Assembly (NCBI GenBank): GCA_024349245.1
Contig: JALDNG010000755.1
Location: 1 to 64,000, forward strand
Direction of reading: 5' to 3'
DNA length: 64,000 nt
DNA from: Neodontobutis hainanensis
Lineage: Eukaryota > Chordata > Actinopteri > Gobiiformes > Odontobutidae
In this document: one piece after another, positions 1 through 13,675 of the stretch
Layout of the letters: the number at the start of each line of letters is the position of its first letter
Numbering within the stretch: position 1 is the first letter of the stretch
Made by a program: the position numbers and the translations under genes
Notes under the pieces: generated by a model
Told to the model about the DNA's origin: nothing
Database searches by the model: none
Seen by the model: only the letters and a program-made list of their open reading frames with translations

Positions 1-3000
1 AGAAATGCTTTTACCGATTTCTGTTTTCGAACTTATTTTGATATAACTTTTTAGAAATAATGTGCCATGGTTTAACTCGACCTCCTTCACTTAAAAAGTT
101 TGAAGGATATTTAATCAAAAAATATTTTACTAAAATCCACAATTTGATGTCAATATTAAATCAGATAAATATGGATAATTTAATGTCTTCAAGTTTTAAA
201 TCGTTCTTTTCTAAGATAAAACTAGAATTTGAAAATCAATATTGTGATTCTTTATATTTTTAAGGATATTATATCACAAACATGAGTTGTTTGAGACGCA
301 AATTAAAAGCTTAATTTATATGTTTTGAACCAGTTTTGGAATATTATAAAGAAGAAATGACATTTTGTATGAATAAAAAATAAATAACCGATCAGTAAAT
401 TCATTTTTATAAAAAAACAATTTTCATAATTAGTTTATCAAAATAAAAAACTAACATTTCATATAAAACCATTTATAAACTCTGAATAAATTATATTTTA
501 TCATAAATAATACTTTAACAGTTATTTTTATGTAAATCATGGTTGAAGGTTATCGGAACACACAAAATGGATTGTAAAATTCCTCACTAAAACATTCCAA
601 TTCATACGTGTTTCATAATTATAATAAAATATAAGCAACATTTTTATTTATGAAACACATAGAATCATGATGAGAGCATTAAATAACGAATGTTTGAAAA
701 AAAATTTCAAACTGAGAAATATTATTTTCTCATGTTGAAAAACATTTATATCTATTTGAATGTTTTGTTTTAAGTTAAGAACATAAATGAATCGATTCTC
801 ACAAAGAAATAAATTGAAGGATCTCTCTTCATTTTTAAAAATACTAGTTCTTGATTCATTTAACTTTAAAAAATAAAATAAGGGAATATGGAGGAATAAA
901 CATAAATCACGTGCTTGATTTTGGTCAAATTTGTAAGATATTTTTAAAAGTTTAGTCTACACTCGCGGACATAATAAAGATAATTTTTATCTTACTTCTA
1001 CCGAGATATTTGACATAAAATTATGAATCTTCAACATACAAACAGTAAATTAATATTTAAAAATTTACACGATTTTATAAAACTTGATTGTCAAAAATAA
1101 AGAATATTTTTTGTTAAAATATTTAACACATTTCTTGTATTTTTTAAATTCATAACTAAAATAAGTTTTCTCATCTCTATGAAAAGATAAAGCTTACATT
1201 ATTGAAAATATATTGATTTTTTTCATTCACAGTAAAATTTCAGGTTTGCAAGAAAATGAAATTCATCCCAATTGTAATCAAGTAAATTTTCACATTATGT
1301 TCTCTTAAAGATATAATTATTTTTATAAATATAATTTACCACTGTTAATGAATGATTATTTGTTTTAAAAGTACAAATTATCAAAACCCGTATTGATTAA
1401 AAAATATCTCGTATTATTATACCTGTTATTTTTGAGTCAAATTAAAATGTCTTTCAATCAAATAAAATTAAAATATTTAACAAGTAAAAATACTTAAATT
1501 TTATTTAGTGGATTGAATTATAATGTTTATAAAATTCTATTTTTTATTTAGTGATGAATTTTTGCTGTTTTTAAAACAACAATGTTCTCAAAATGATCGA
1601 ACACTTTCACATTTCTACATTAGATATCAAAGAGAAAAACGTTTTAATATAATGTATCTTTTAAAGTTAAACTTCCCTTCTCATTTTTACTCAATCAAGA
1701 ACGTATCTTTTTAAGCAAAAATAGATTCATCTGTCATAATTTTAAATATGAATTTAAAAAAATCTTCATTAAGTGTAGGTTCATAAATTAAGATTGGTTT
1801 ATATTGAGTAATTTTTTGAGTTAATCTGAATTAGTCAACCCAGAGTAACCATTTTTCAAAGTGAGTTACATCTTTACGTATTAGTTAGCTCTTCGTTGTA
1901 TCTGTTTTTTTCAAAATAAATCTAATATTAGTAAATTTATATTTACACTCAAAATCCAACATCAATTTTGGCCTGTGCGGCCAGTCCGAGCTACTATGAA
2001 GTAGACACATGGATTTAAGATAAAATGAAAATCATTGTTTATTTAAGTCCGTGCAAAAATTATAGAGACAACAAAATGAATATCTGTACCAATAAAACCT
2101 TTAAATATTCTGAAAATAACAATTTCTTTGTATTTTTTCTTTCATTTTAATATTATAAATTCTCATGTTTTTATATTTACAAATCATTAAGCTTTTGAAT
2201 ACTCACAGAAGTTCGGCCAAGCAATAAAATTTAAACCAATGTTCATGAAAGTACTTTTATGTGAAATAAATTTCAACCGTTACCGCTTAAAGAAATTCAT
2301 TGATAATCTACGCTGATTAAGCCAGAATTTATGGCTAAATTTAAGAATTAACAAATCCAAAAATCAAGTTTTATATTATAGATGAAGATGATTTTCCACT
2401 AACACTCTGATGCAGATATAAAAGAACTATAAATCTTTTGAACATATATGCACGATTAAAGTGTTATGCAACAATCTATATAATAAAAATTACAAATATT
2501 TTTCATTCAAACACGATTTTTTCCATTTTTATAAAGTTCTTCTGAAATTTAAAATTCCCATAAAATATGATAAAGAAAACCATTCTCTCAAAATTAACTC
2601 ATCATCTAAATTATCAAAATAATTTATTTGGAAAAGTAAATATCTTTGTTATTCAAATTGCAGCAAGAATTGGTTTATCTTCCTAAAAATTACGCCGCGG
2701 TAGGTAATATTCATATAAATAATAAATGAGCAAAATTAAAAAATTAATAAATTGACGTTATTAATGAATAAGTTTCAAAGATAAAAATAACAAAATCAGA
2801 TAATCAAATTGTAATATTTTCAAATTTAATCAAAAATTGTACATATACGAAAAAGAAAGACATGATAAAATTTAATATAAATCGAAAAATCTTGAAAATA
2901 ACAGGACTTTGAAATGAATAACATTATTTTAGAATATTCCACACATTTGAATGTTTTCAAGTGTGTTTAAATACTTTATGGTATAAAAAATCGTTAAAAA

Positions 3001-6000
3001 TGTGAATTTTCGAGTTTATTAAAAAAATAATTTTAATTTTTTGTCAACATATCTATAAATTGAAACCGTTGTGGTTTTATTTTTCTGTCTCAACGCCTAT
3101 TTAAATTTTTGAAATTTTACCATGATATCTGATTCAATTCTCTCACTCTTCTAAAAGTTGTAAGTGACTTTCAAGATTTGGGTAAAATATTTTAAGTTTA
3201 TTGATTTATTCAAGAATTTATAAATAATTTAGCGATACCATTTGTGAATTTTTTTATCAATGATTTATTTAACCTTTATTTTAATTAAAAATAATCCATA
3301 TAAAATGAGAATTCAAAAGAAAAACAGCGATCAAAAATTGTTCAAGAATATTTAGATTCTATTGACAGGATACGGTGAAGAAACAAAATTAAAATGATAC
3401 ATTATATTTTATTACCCTTTTCCAGTACAAAATATTCAGGTTGAGCTGAATAGAAAAAAATAGTACATTCACAAGTATTTCCCCCAGTTCAAACAGTTTC
3501 TAGTTTTTATGTACACATTTTATGAGAATATATTTTTTCAATTATAAATTAAATAAATGGTAAAAGATCTAATCAAAACCATAATTCTTGTGAAAGAATT
3601 GTTTGAGATGAGTTAAAAAGTAGATTTAAAAATAACAATTTAATGAAATAAATTTCAAAATTTTCCTTTGAGTGGAAAGTATGGAAATCAGTTTTAAATA
3701 TATTTATCACAATTAATAGAATTTTAAGTTAAAATCACTCAATTGATGAACACTTTTAAAGAAATCGTGATATTATCAGAAAATTTATACCTCTCTAGAA
3801 GCTTGAATTTCCTGTTCTGCCTGAAATAAAAGTTAAAGTGATACACGTTTAATTTGAATATTGTAAAATTTGGAATCCTAGATTTTATGCATGGTAGTAA
3901 AATTAAGAAAATAAAGTTATTTACTTGATGATTAAAAACGCAGAAGTGAAAATTTTCAGCACAAATATTGCAAAGTTTAAATTTTTATAAATTATGAATC
4001 TTTTGAAATATTTTATGAAATTTTTTGTCTATTTACGTTAATTTTCATCTCTTGAGCAGAAGAACTCTTGCAATGATAAAAATTAAAAAACTTCTGCTTC
4101 AGGCTGAGAATCCTCTAGAATCTGAATATAATTTGTGAATTAGTAGTTTGTAAATAAATTTGATTTTATTGAATAAAAGAGATGACAGAGAAGAAATTTT
4201 AAGAAATAAATTGATAAAAATAGTGATTTACTTGCTGAAACAATTTCACAAATAAATTATTATGAAATAATACTGTTCAAAGATATTTGAAAACTTGTGA
4301 ATTTTTCATTATATTTAGCTGGAAATATATCATTTTAAGTAGATTTAGTAACTGACAATTAAAAAAATTCATTAGTAAGATAAAAATGGGAACATACAAC
4401 TCTTGAACGACGCTGAACCCATCGGGCCTTAATAATTTTGTAATTTTACGTTTTTAAAACTTTGAACAATGAAACTTAGTTCCTAGACGTTAAAAAACGT
4501 TCAATATTTGGTAACGATTAGCAATATACATTAATTTAATTTCCACAATTCAAAATATGATGAATTGTGTTTAGATTTATGAATAACCAAGTATCACATG
4601 ATTCTAAAATTGAAATTATCACAAAATAAATTTATTTTAGGTTTAAATGACAATTTAATTGTTATATCCATCCAAAAAATAAATATTTTACAATTTACCT
4701 TTTCGAAGGCAATTATATCGAGATCAATCTGAAAATTCAAATTAAGTTACATGTCTAATTTGATTTTGCACATGTTCGAACTCCTTTTTAATGATTAGTA
4801 AAATTTAGATATGAGCTAAAAAAATTATGAGGTTTTTTATCAAATCTGTTCAGTTTTAAATTAAAATATGAAAAGAAGTCGTTTAAATAAAGGTTAATCT
4901 TTTTTTAATTAAAATTAAATTGAAAACACTAAAAATGAGATTTATAATAAGCTATTTTTAATTTTAAAAATGTCAAAAATTTGTAACAAAAATAATATTA
5001 TTCATTTTCTGTGTAAATCAATCATCGCAAATTTTTAAACGTATAATGAAATAAATTCTTTCGAATTATAACAGGTAAACTGGATGAATTTTGAAAAAAA
5101 TGTATAAATTTAATTTTAAAAACATCGAATGTTGTGTACGATATCGGTTAAAATTTTAAGACTATTTTTCAATAAAATATCAATAAAAATTATTATCATC
5201 GTTTGAATTTTAACTCTCAGAGAATTATAAATAAATCATAACTTTACTGAAGTAAATAATTTGTAAATTAATGAAATTCAAGATATCAAACGAATAAGGT
5301 ATGTAACTTTTAAAGAGTGATCTGAGAAATTACATTGTGATTAGAATTGAAAGCCAAACAAGTTTTATCTGAAAAATTGTGAAATTTTACTTATTAATAA
5401 ATTAAAGAAACATTGAAATATATGAAATTATATGTTCCTATGTCGTGCATATTTGATAAAGACGTGATATAAACAGAAAGAAAAATAAAACTACTTTTGT
5501 AGAAGAGAAAATTTAACTATCCACCTATGGAAGAAGTTATCAATTTTACTTTGGCATGATCACTCAAATATGATCCATTCAAAGTTAAAACAATTAGAAC
5601 ATGAATGAATTGCATGAAACAACAATGAATAAAAATTTTATCTGAAAATTTTACCCTTTCCAATTCCTCGATACTATCCGTAGAATATACCTTAAAATTT
5701 AATAAAATATAAATGTAAAATGGCTATAATGGTAAATAAAACATCACCCTAATTCTGTTATGAATGTTGAAAAGTAAAAAATAAAATGTCGGTTTGAGGT
5801 ATAATATCAAATAAGTTTAAGTTTATGCAATTTTTAAAAAAGGAAAAATAAAGACGCTACCGTACAAACATCCCCAACAAATGCCAAAAATTAAATAAAT
5901 ATTGAGGGACAACTTAAAGAAAATCTGATGAATGAAAATGACTATATGTTTTTGATAAAGTATTATTGTTAGATGTTTTAAAGACGTAATAAAATCGTTT

Positions 6001-9000
6001 ATTCCTTTAAAATCAGTTGATTTAAATCTTAAAAATATTTAAATAAATGCGAAAGTCCTACAAGATTTACTTTTGTGATCATTATTTGGCAAATTTTAAC
6101 ATAATTGTTTTGATTTTCTGAATTATTTCGCCTGTTTTTATCTTATAAAGAAACAAAAATTCTTTTTACTCGAAACTCCCAAATAAAAATTTTCATGATT
6201 TTCATTTAAATTAAAAAAATTAACTGTTTTGAATTTTTCGTTGAAATTAATTCTTTCGAATATATGAATAAAAAAACTCACAAAACTCTTTTATTTGTAG
6301 AAAAAATATTACAATCAAAAAATATTTTTCGAAATTTAGAATTAGTTTATAGATATTTAAATGAGTGACAAATTTATTCAAAAAAAACTTTAAGAAAAAG
6401 AAAAAAAATTATCGATTTAAAATTAAAATGTGTTTCATTCAAACATTAAAATATTTTCAATACATCTTTTGCAAGTGAAGGATATATTAGTTCTACATCA
6501 TCGACTTCAGAACAAAATACACTCCTTTTGATACAAAAAATAGTTGTCATAACGGAAGGGGATCCCAGTTGTAAAATTTCTTAACACCGAAGAAAATATA
6601 GAGTTTTTAAAAGTGTTACACAGGGATTATGAGTATAGGGGTTAAAATAAAGATAAAACCAGCATAACCAGTCAATATTGAAAAATATATAAGAATAGGT
6701 TTGATCAACAACTCTTTGTTACTTTGTCTGTTAAAAAGTAGCAAGTACAATTTTAAACATAAAAAGACGCTATTTTTTATTTTTGTTCAATTGGTTTAAT
6801 TGAATTCTGGGTTTTTAATGTCTGACTTTGACTTAGGATGGAAGAAAAAACAAACATCTCAAAAATTTTGAGACATCAAAAAAGAATTTTTATTATACAA
6901 AAACACACAAATGGATACTTCTGATATTTGATAAAACAACCAAGTTTTCAAAGATTAATGGTTGAATATTTGTAACATATATGAAATGCAAATGTGGATG
7001 GAAATTTTAAATTAATTCAAATAAATATGAGTCAAACGAGATAGGTCGATGCTTATAAGTCTAATAGTGTATTAGTGTGAACAATTATTATCTTCAAACA
7101 ACCTGATAACATAAAATTAAAAATAAGTAAGTTTATCATTTTTCATGTGTTAATTTTTATATCCATCTTTAGGTTAAAATTAAAATTAACAACGCTCATC
7201 GTAAAATTTGTTAAGAAATTGTTAGGTAAATTTTAAAAGGTTAGTTTGAATGTATTTTAAACATATCAAAAGCTGAAAATTTCGATGTTAATAACCCGTA
7301 GTCATATGCACGTCCCAAATTTAACACAACAATTATGTTCATGAAATTAGTTCATATTAAAAATATACTATCTTTAATAAGGTAAATAATTGTTTTAAAA
7401 CATACCTTCATAAGAATTAGAGTGAAACAAAAAGCAGAAATCATCTTGATGTTTTCAAAATTCGATGGTCAATAATCGTTTTTTGTCGCTATTTATACTC
7501 ATATGAATTGGATAAATAATTACCTAACCGTCATTTTTTATTCTTAATCTACGCCATAAATCTTATAAACTGCCGGTTACACAATAATTGCTATTAAAAC
7601 AATTTCAATAATTCAATTGACATTTAACAAAAGAAAACCTCTCATATTCGATAAAATCAATTGCATTTTTTTAAAGATTTTCTTCACATTTTTACAGCTT
7701 TTTGATGAAATTTATTTAGCCTTAATCCGTAGATGATGAATTTAACTGTTTCACAAAATATAGGGTGTGTAAAAGAGTGGTTTGCATGAATTAATGATTC
7801 CCTTGATTAAATCGTCGGAAGATGTCGTACCTCGTAGCTTTATTACCACACCTTATCACTTTTGATTTTATTTTCCTTTTTTTGAAAAGCTTGAATATAA
7901 ATGTTTATCTTTCATTGTAAATTCATGCTTATCAGTAAATAATTAGCTTTTAACGGCTTTCATGGGGATAAAGAAGAGAGTATATGGATTAAAACAATAC
8001 TCTCATATGGTAAGTGCAGATTATCCCTATAGTTCTGTTTAGTATGTAGTATTATTACACAACTAACATAATTAGTCCTTTTTCAGAGCTTTTAGTTTTT
8101 ATTTATTTTTGCACCGCTACGAGTTAGAGATGTTTGTTAGTTTAACCACTAAGATTAGTTTTATTTTGTTATAACCTAAATTATTCGAAAAAATTTTACA
8201 CTTTATAATTTAATAACACTGTGTCTTATCTCCCAAAGCTAACTCATGTACTTAGAAAACTTTATAATTTTTTTGTTTTTTTTTGAAATCTCAAGATACT
8301 AATTATGAAATAGAATTACATCATTTGGTCAAATATTTTTCAATAAGTTAACACGTCAGACATATCAAGTCATCTTTTCGTAACATTCTCCAGTGTTCTT
8401 CACTATCCTAGAACTTTACAAAAATTGATGAAATTTAGTTTTAAGGCTAGACTTTTGAGTATAATTTGGTTTTTTTAACAATACCAGAATTTTTTATATT
8501 TTAATACCCTTTCATTATTTAGTGTGCTCTATTGGGAGTGGTTAATCTCTCAGTATTTTTACTTTTTCTTTGTGAATACAATTTTTTATTTGCTGAATGA
8601 ATAATATGTTCCACATTTAACTCTCTAAATCCTGCATCCAGCCTTAACATGGATTCGAGCAATGATTAATATATAATTTATATCTCATCTTTCATATTTA
8701 TATACCCATATTTCCAATGTATTAAGTGCCTTCTTTTGCATCATAGTAACATTCTGTCATCCAAACACCCCATATTTCATCAATATGCCTCTACTGGTTT
8801 TACAATGATCTATTTACCCTTAAAGTATAGGTTCAGTAGCGTTACTCTTTTGCCTTCTTGCAAGTACGGCTTGATCAACAAATTAATTCTACCTCATCTT
8901 TAACATCCCAAAAAAGAAAGATCGACGCGTTAGCTGTTTAAAATAGCATAAGTAACCAATCGCGTACCCTTGTGTCTAAACCGAAACCTTTTTACGTTAA

Positions 9001-12000
9001 CTTTGATTTCACATAAAATAGCAATTCCAGAAAATCATATTCAAACCTTTACACAATTTAATATTCATTGATAGCAAACTTTGATGAGGATAACCAAAAA
9101 AATGAACAAATTTTACGATAACTTAACTCGATCTAAATTCGTTTTTTTTATCCATCTTAATTGTTCATATTGGTAATAAAGCTTCATAACTTGAAAATAA
9201 CATTTTGAATGAAAGGAAACTCAACTTATAAGGAGTTTGATGAATACTGTCCTTTATCTAACTCTAATAAATTAGGTCCCTGTGTATATTCCTTCATCTT
9301 TCATCTATAAATTAACCCTTCTTAACATCTGAGTTAACTAACATTGTTAAGATTGCTCTTCTTTTATTTTTATAAGTTTACTGATAATTTATTTTCAGAT
9401 AAGGTTTCCATCATATAAAATACGATGAAAAATCCTATTAGATTATTCTAGTTTCTACATTTTATTTTGGGGTTTTTAGATTTTTGACCCATTGAATTAT
9501 AGTATTTTAATTATAGTTTAAAAATTTAGTTATCTTGATGAGAACATATCAATATTTAATAATTTATGAATTTACAAATATGCTTTTTTCACGATATATT
9601 TTGTATCTTATATGATAATATTTATGAAATATTTATCTAAACCAAAGAAGACAGGATGGTAATGAGCAAAGTAATCCTTGTTTCATTTGGCTTTCCTTTC
9701 TTAATGATTTAACGAGATGATTTTATCATTTAGATTATTTTTATTTAGTAACTTAAATTTTAAAATTCTTAGTTGACTTAGCATGATTCACTGCGTAAGT
9801 TTATTTAAAGAGGGCCATTTTCGAATATCCTTTGGGAATAAAACATATTACTTTGATAAAATCATATTCTTGTTGGGAAAATATCATAACATTTATCGTG
9901 TAGAAATAAGCTCCAAGAAATAAAAATGAGTCTTTGGTAGCATGTTGATTTTCAATCTATCTGGTTGTATAATATTTTTTTAACTAGAATTTCTTTTTTC
10001 GAATTTCTATTTTCTTTATTTAGTCTGGGTTATTTTTTATCAGGAGATATTGAATGGATCATTCCCTGCCACATGATTCCCTCAAAACCATATCAATATT
10101 TTTGATCATTAATTGCTGAAGAAGGGTGTTATTTCTTCATGATAAAATATTTTCTTATTATAATTCGGGCCGTAGAAATAAACGTCCGAACATTTTGCCA
10201 AATAGATGTCAATAGCCCAATTGATCTAAAACTCATTGTTTTCTGTTAAACATACGATTAGATGGGAGGTCTAAATTTAAGAATGTAGAAATACAATAAA
10301 AAGAACAAAAAATGCCATTAATAAATGTATCAAAGTTTTGAATCTATATATTGTTGAAGGAAAGCTTGAATTTTAATTATGAAGACCGTCCTGCCATGCC
10401 GTCAAATGTTTCGCATTTTATACCGTACAGATATGAGGCTCAATAAAGAAACGTCTTACATGAGCAACTTAAACAGAGTTAGTTCTTTTAAGAGGCTTAA
10501 TTTGGCTTTTAAACGTTCATTCGAAAATCTTAATATTGTTACAATGAAAAAGGATTTTTTTTGAGATCGTATATTCGGATATTCTATTATTTTTAAGATG
10601 TACAAATACATAAACGTTTTAAACATAAACTAGTCAGTTTATGAAACTTATAGTTTCAAGTAGGATATTTTATTTTTTTATTCTGTGTAAAAATCACACT
10701 GAAAGAGAGTCGTTTATTTTTAAAAGTATAAATTTATCGAATGATTTGGTATATTTATTTTTAATTAAATTCTTGTAGTATTAAGGACCTGGAATATTAT
10801 AATATGTTTCTGAATTTTATGACCTCGTGGAAATTGTATGAAATATGAGTTTTTCTGTTTTTGAGGCCCAATAACATCATATTTTCCACTATTGAAGAGC
10901 CTCGATGGCAAATGTTTTGCTACTTTTAATCGTGAAACAACTTTGTTATGATAAATAATTTTCCGTAACGAAATGTTATTTGTAAGTCAAAAATTTACAA
11001 ATTATCGTTGATTTTCCATGCGATGAGAACATGTAACTTAATAGTTTTTCTCGTGACTATTGTCTAAATAGTTGAAATTAAATATTTTGTAATAAAAATT
11101 AAAAAAATATATTAAAGCCTATGTATAAGGCGATTAATAAGTCAATTCCCAGCTTCTATTGGCTAAATATTTGCTTCTTAGACAGAATTTAAAGTTTGAC
11201 AATACTCTTCATTATATTTTTGAAGTTTCTTATTGTAACGAAAGGTTAAATTTTGACATCAATTGTTGGATTTTATAAGTAAATTCGATTTTTAATATCT
11301 GAAGATAAAGTCACAAAAATTATTTTTACGTAAGAGTATTTTATACGCATGTGTATCAGTAAATAACCTCATTTTTAAATAATTCTACTGTTTAACACTT
11401 TTTTCATAAAGTAAAATAAGCTTTGATAGAAATTCAATCAAAAAATTAATACTTTGTTAGAGATGAAAAAATTGTTTTCATGGAATCAGTAATATTTAAA
11501 TAAGATTTCTTAGTCAGACCTCTAAGCTTTATACCATTATTCCGAATTTCAGAATTAATTTTTTTACATTATGTTTCAATGTTCAATTTATAACTTTACA
11601 TAATCCGATAGAGAGAATTAACATGGTTTCAAATCAGAAGAATACAGAAATAGGTTAAGTATCATTGATTTTTTTTTATTCAGTTTTGATCTTTCTTTGA
11701 AATTTTCTTCTTTAACATAGAATATGTATTTAATTCGGGGCGGTTTTGTATCCTCCTTTTAAAAGATGTTTTTTTGATTTAGTTATTTCTCTTTTAATTG
11801 AAAAAATTCAAACGATAGCCTGTTTGTATACTTATTGATCCTGGAAGTAATTCCATAAATAATGGGCTATCCAAAGCTCACTGTATCATGCAGCTCATAT
11901 TATCACTTTGATAGGATTTAGTTTCCTAATCCGCGGTACTTTGAAAATTCGATGTGTCGTTGAATCCAAATCTGTTTTTTGAAGAAATTGAGAATTTAAA

Positions 12001-13600
12001 CCCATGAGGATATTTCCAATTAAGAAATCATCTTCAGTTAAGTTATCCAGTAAAGCTCTGTTTACTATATTTTGGCCCTTAAGCGAGTCTCCTCTTTAAG
12101 ATAACATCAGCCAGATTTCTATGTTATGGTGTAGTGGTGGATTTGGATCAACTAAATACCTTATTTCGTCGTCCCTTGTCAGGGAAAGCGTACCTCTGCG
12201 GCATTTGATCTTTGAGACGCAAAGATTTATTTCATTTGCATAGATGCTAAATATAAGTACCTTCCTTATCTTATCATAATAAATAAGACATTCCTAGTAA
12301 CCCCCCACCCCTCCTTAGGACCCTAGCTGATGGCCACTAGTAAAGATTCGCTGCTAATTGGGTTTTAATTTCGTACTTTTCAATAAAAATATGTGCCTTA
12401 TACGGAAATTACATTGTATAAGGATTGATATTTATATTATCTGCTTTATCATGGATATTTAAAGCAAAGGTATGCTATTTTGTCTATCTCGTCAAGAGGA
12501 TCTTACATTTGAATTTTATACGATGGTTAAAAAGCAAGAATAATTTTTTGCGTGTTTCCTTTTAAACATTCAGATTTTTTTAATCTTATCGGATTTATTT
12601 GAGGAATAAATATGTAAAAAAATCTTTTTGTGTGGTGTCAAATATTTTAATTTCGTGGAGCCTTCACATTTTTTAAAATCGACCGCTTTTTAAAAAGTCG
12701 GATGAATGGAAGATGGATCTTATTTTTACAGTCTTAGTGGTTAAAGCCTCTTGTTAAAATGATATTGAATAATATTCTGACATTTTTTATCATTTTCCAG
12801 AATAAAAAAATTTGAACTGTGAAAAGAAAATTACTTTTTCGGTAGTTAATTTCAAAAGAAAAAAAAACGCATCCCCGTCAAATTAAAAGAACGTTTTTTG
12901 TTTCAAAGTCATATTAGTTATCAATATCCAAGAAAACAATCAATTGTATATTTTTAACACTTTTATATTTTAATTGAGCAGATATTCATCAAAAATCTAT
13001 GCATAAAATTACATCTGTAATCGTAATCTTAAATATTCTAAGTTTATATATCAAATGAGAAAAAATCATAATGCATTTAGAATAAAATTATTTCAAATTT
13101 GATAAAATATTAAAAAATTAACTCAAGTAGCGTAATGCGCTGATCACTCTATCTAAAATTTATTGAAAATGGGTTGAATTTTTATTCTCTTCAAGTTAAA
13201 TTAATGTAAATTATGAAGCTTGATATTTGGAGTAAAATTTTCTTACTTTTCATTGAGTATGTTAGTTTTAAGTAAGAAAATTTTTCATTAGAACTCTTTC
13301 GTAGTTATTTAAAATATAACTTCTAAAGCGATTAAGATTTGCTCTTAAGAATAATCTGAAGTTTTATCATTACTTTAACATAAACTCTTTTTTGATTTAT
13401 TCAGTATAAGAAACATCGATTGTTTGAAGTTAAGTGATTAGATGTATCTCGTATAAAAGAATCATTATTAAAACAAATACGATAACTGATGTGTCTTTAT
13501 ACTGAAAATTTACTCTCTTTTATATCTACGATAGAGAATAATTTGGATTGAACAAACGATTTTATAATTTTTGAAAGTAAAATTTCAAATATCTCATAAG
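1..13600. other. gene-free AT-rich stretch
   Basis: I see no gene here. No open frame exceeds about 67 codons, and none has codon usage or motifs like the genes at 45.9-58.8 kb. By eye, the + strand favours A over T up to about 7.7 kb and T over A from about 7.8 to 12.8 kb. A less AT-rich patch lies at about 12,060-12,360 and includes a C-rich run near 12,301, but I cannot assign it. Genes built from very short exons could be missed. Confidence 0.55.
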
Positions 13601-13608
13601 TCACGTGA

Positions 13609-13622
13609 ATATATATATATAT
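13609..13622. repeat. AT dinucleotide microsatellite
   Basis: A run of about seven AT units. It lies about 40 bases before a GC-rich palindrome. Confidence 0.8.
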
Positions 13623-13663
13623 GAATTTTTAAATGAAGGAAATGGGGTTGAGATTCATCTCTT

Positions 13664-13675
13664 GCGCAGCTGCGC
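13664..13675. other. 12-bp GC-rich perfect palindrome
   Basis: GCGCAGCTGCGC reads the same on both strands. It stands out because the surrounding kilobases are strongly AT-rich. No gene is adjacent, so a binding site is only speculation. Confidence 0.6.
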
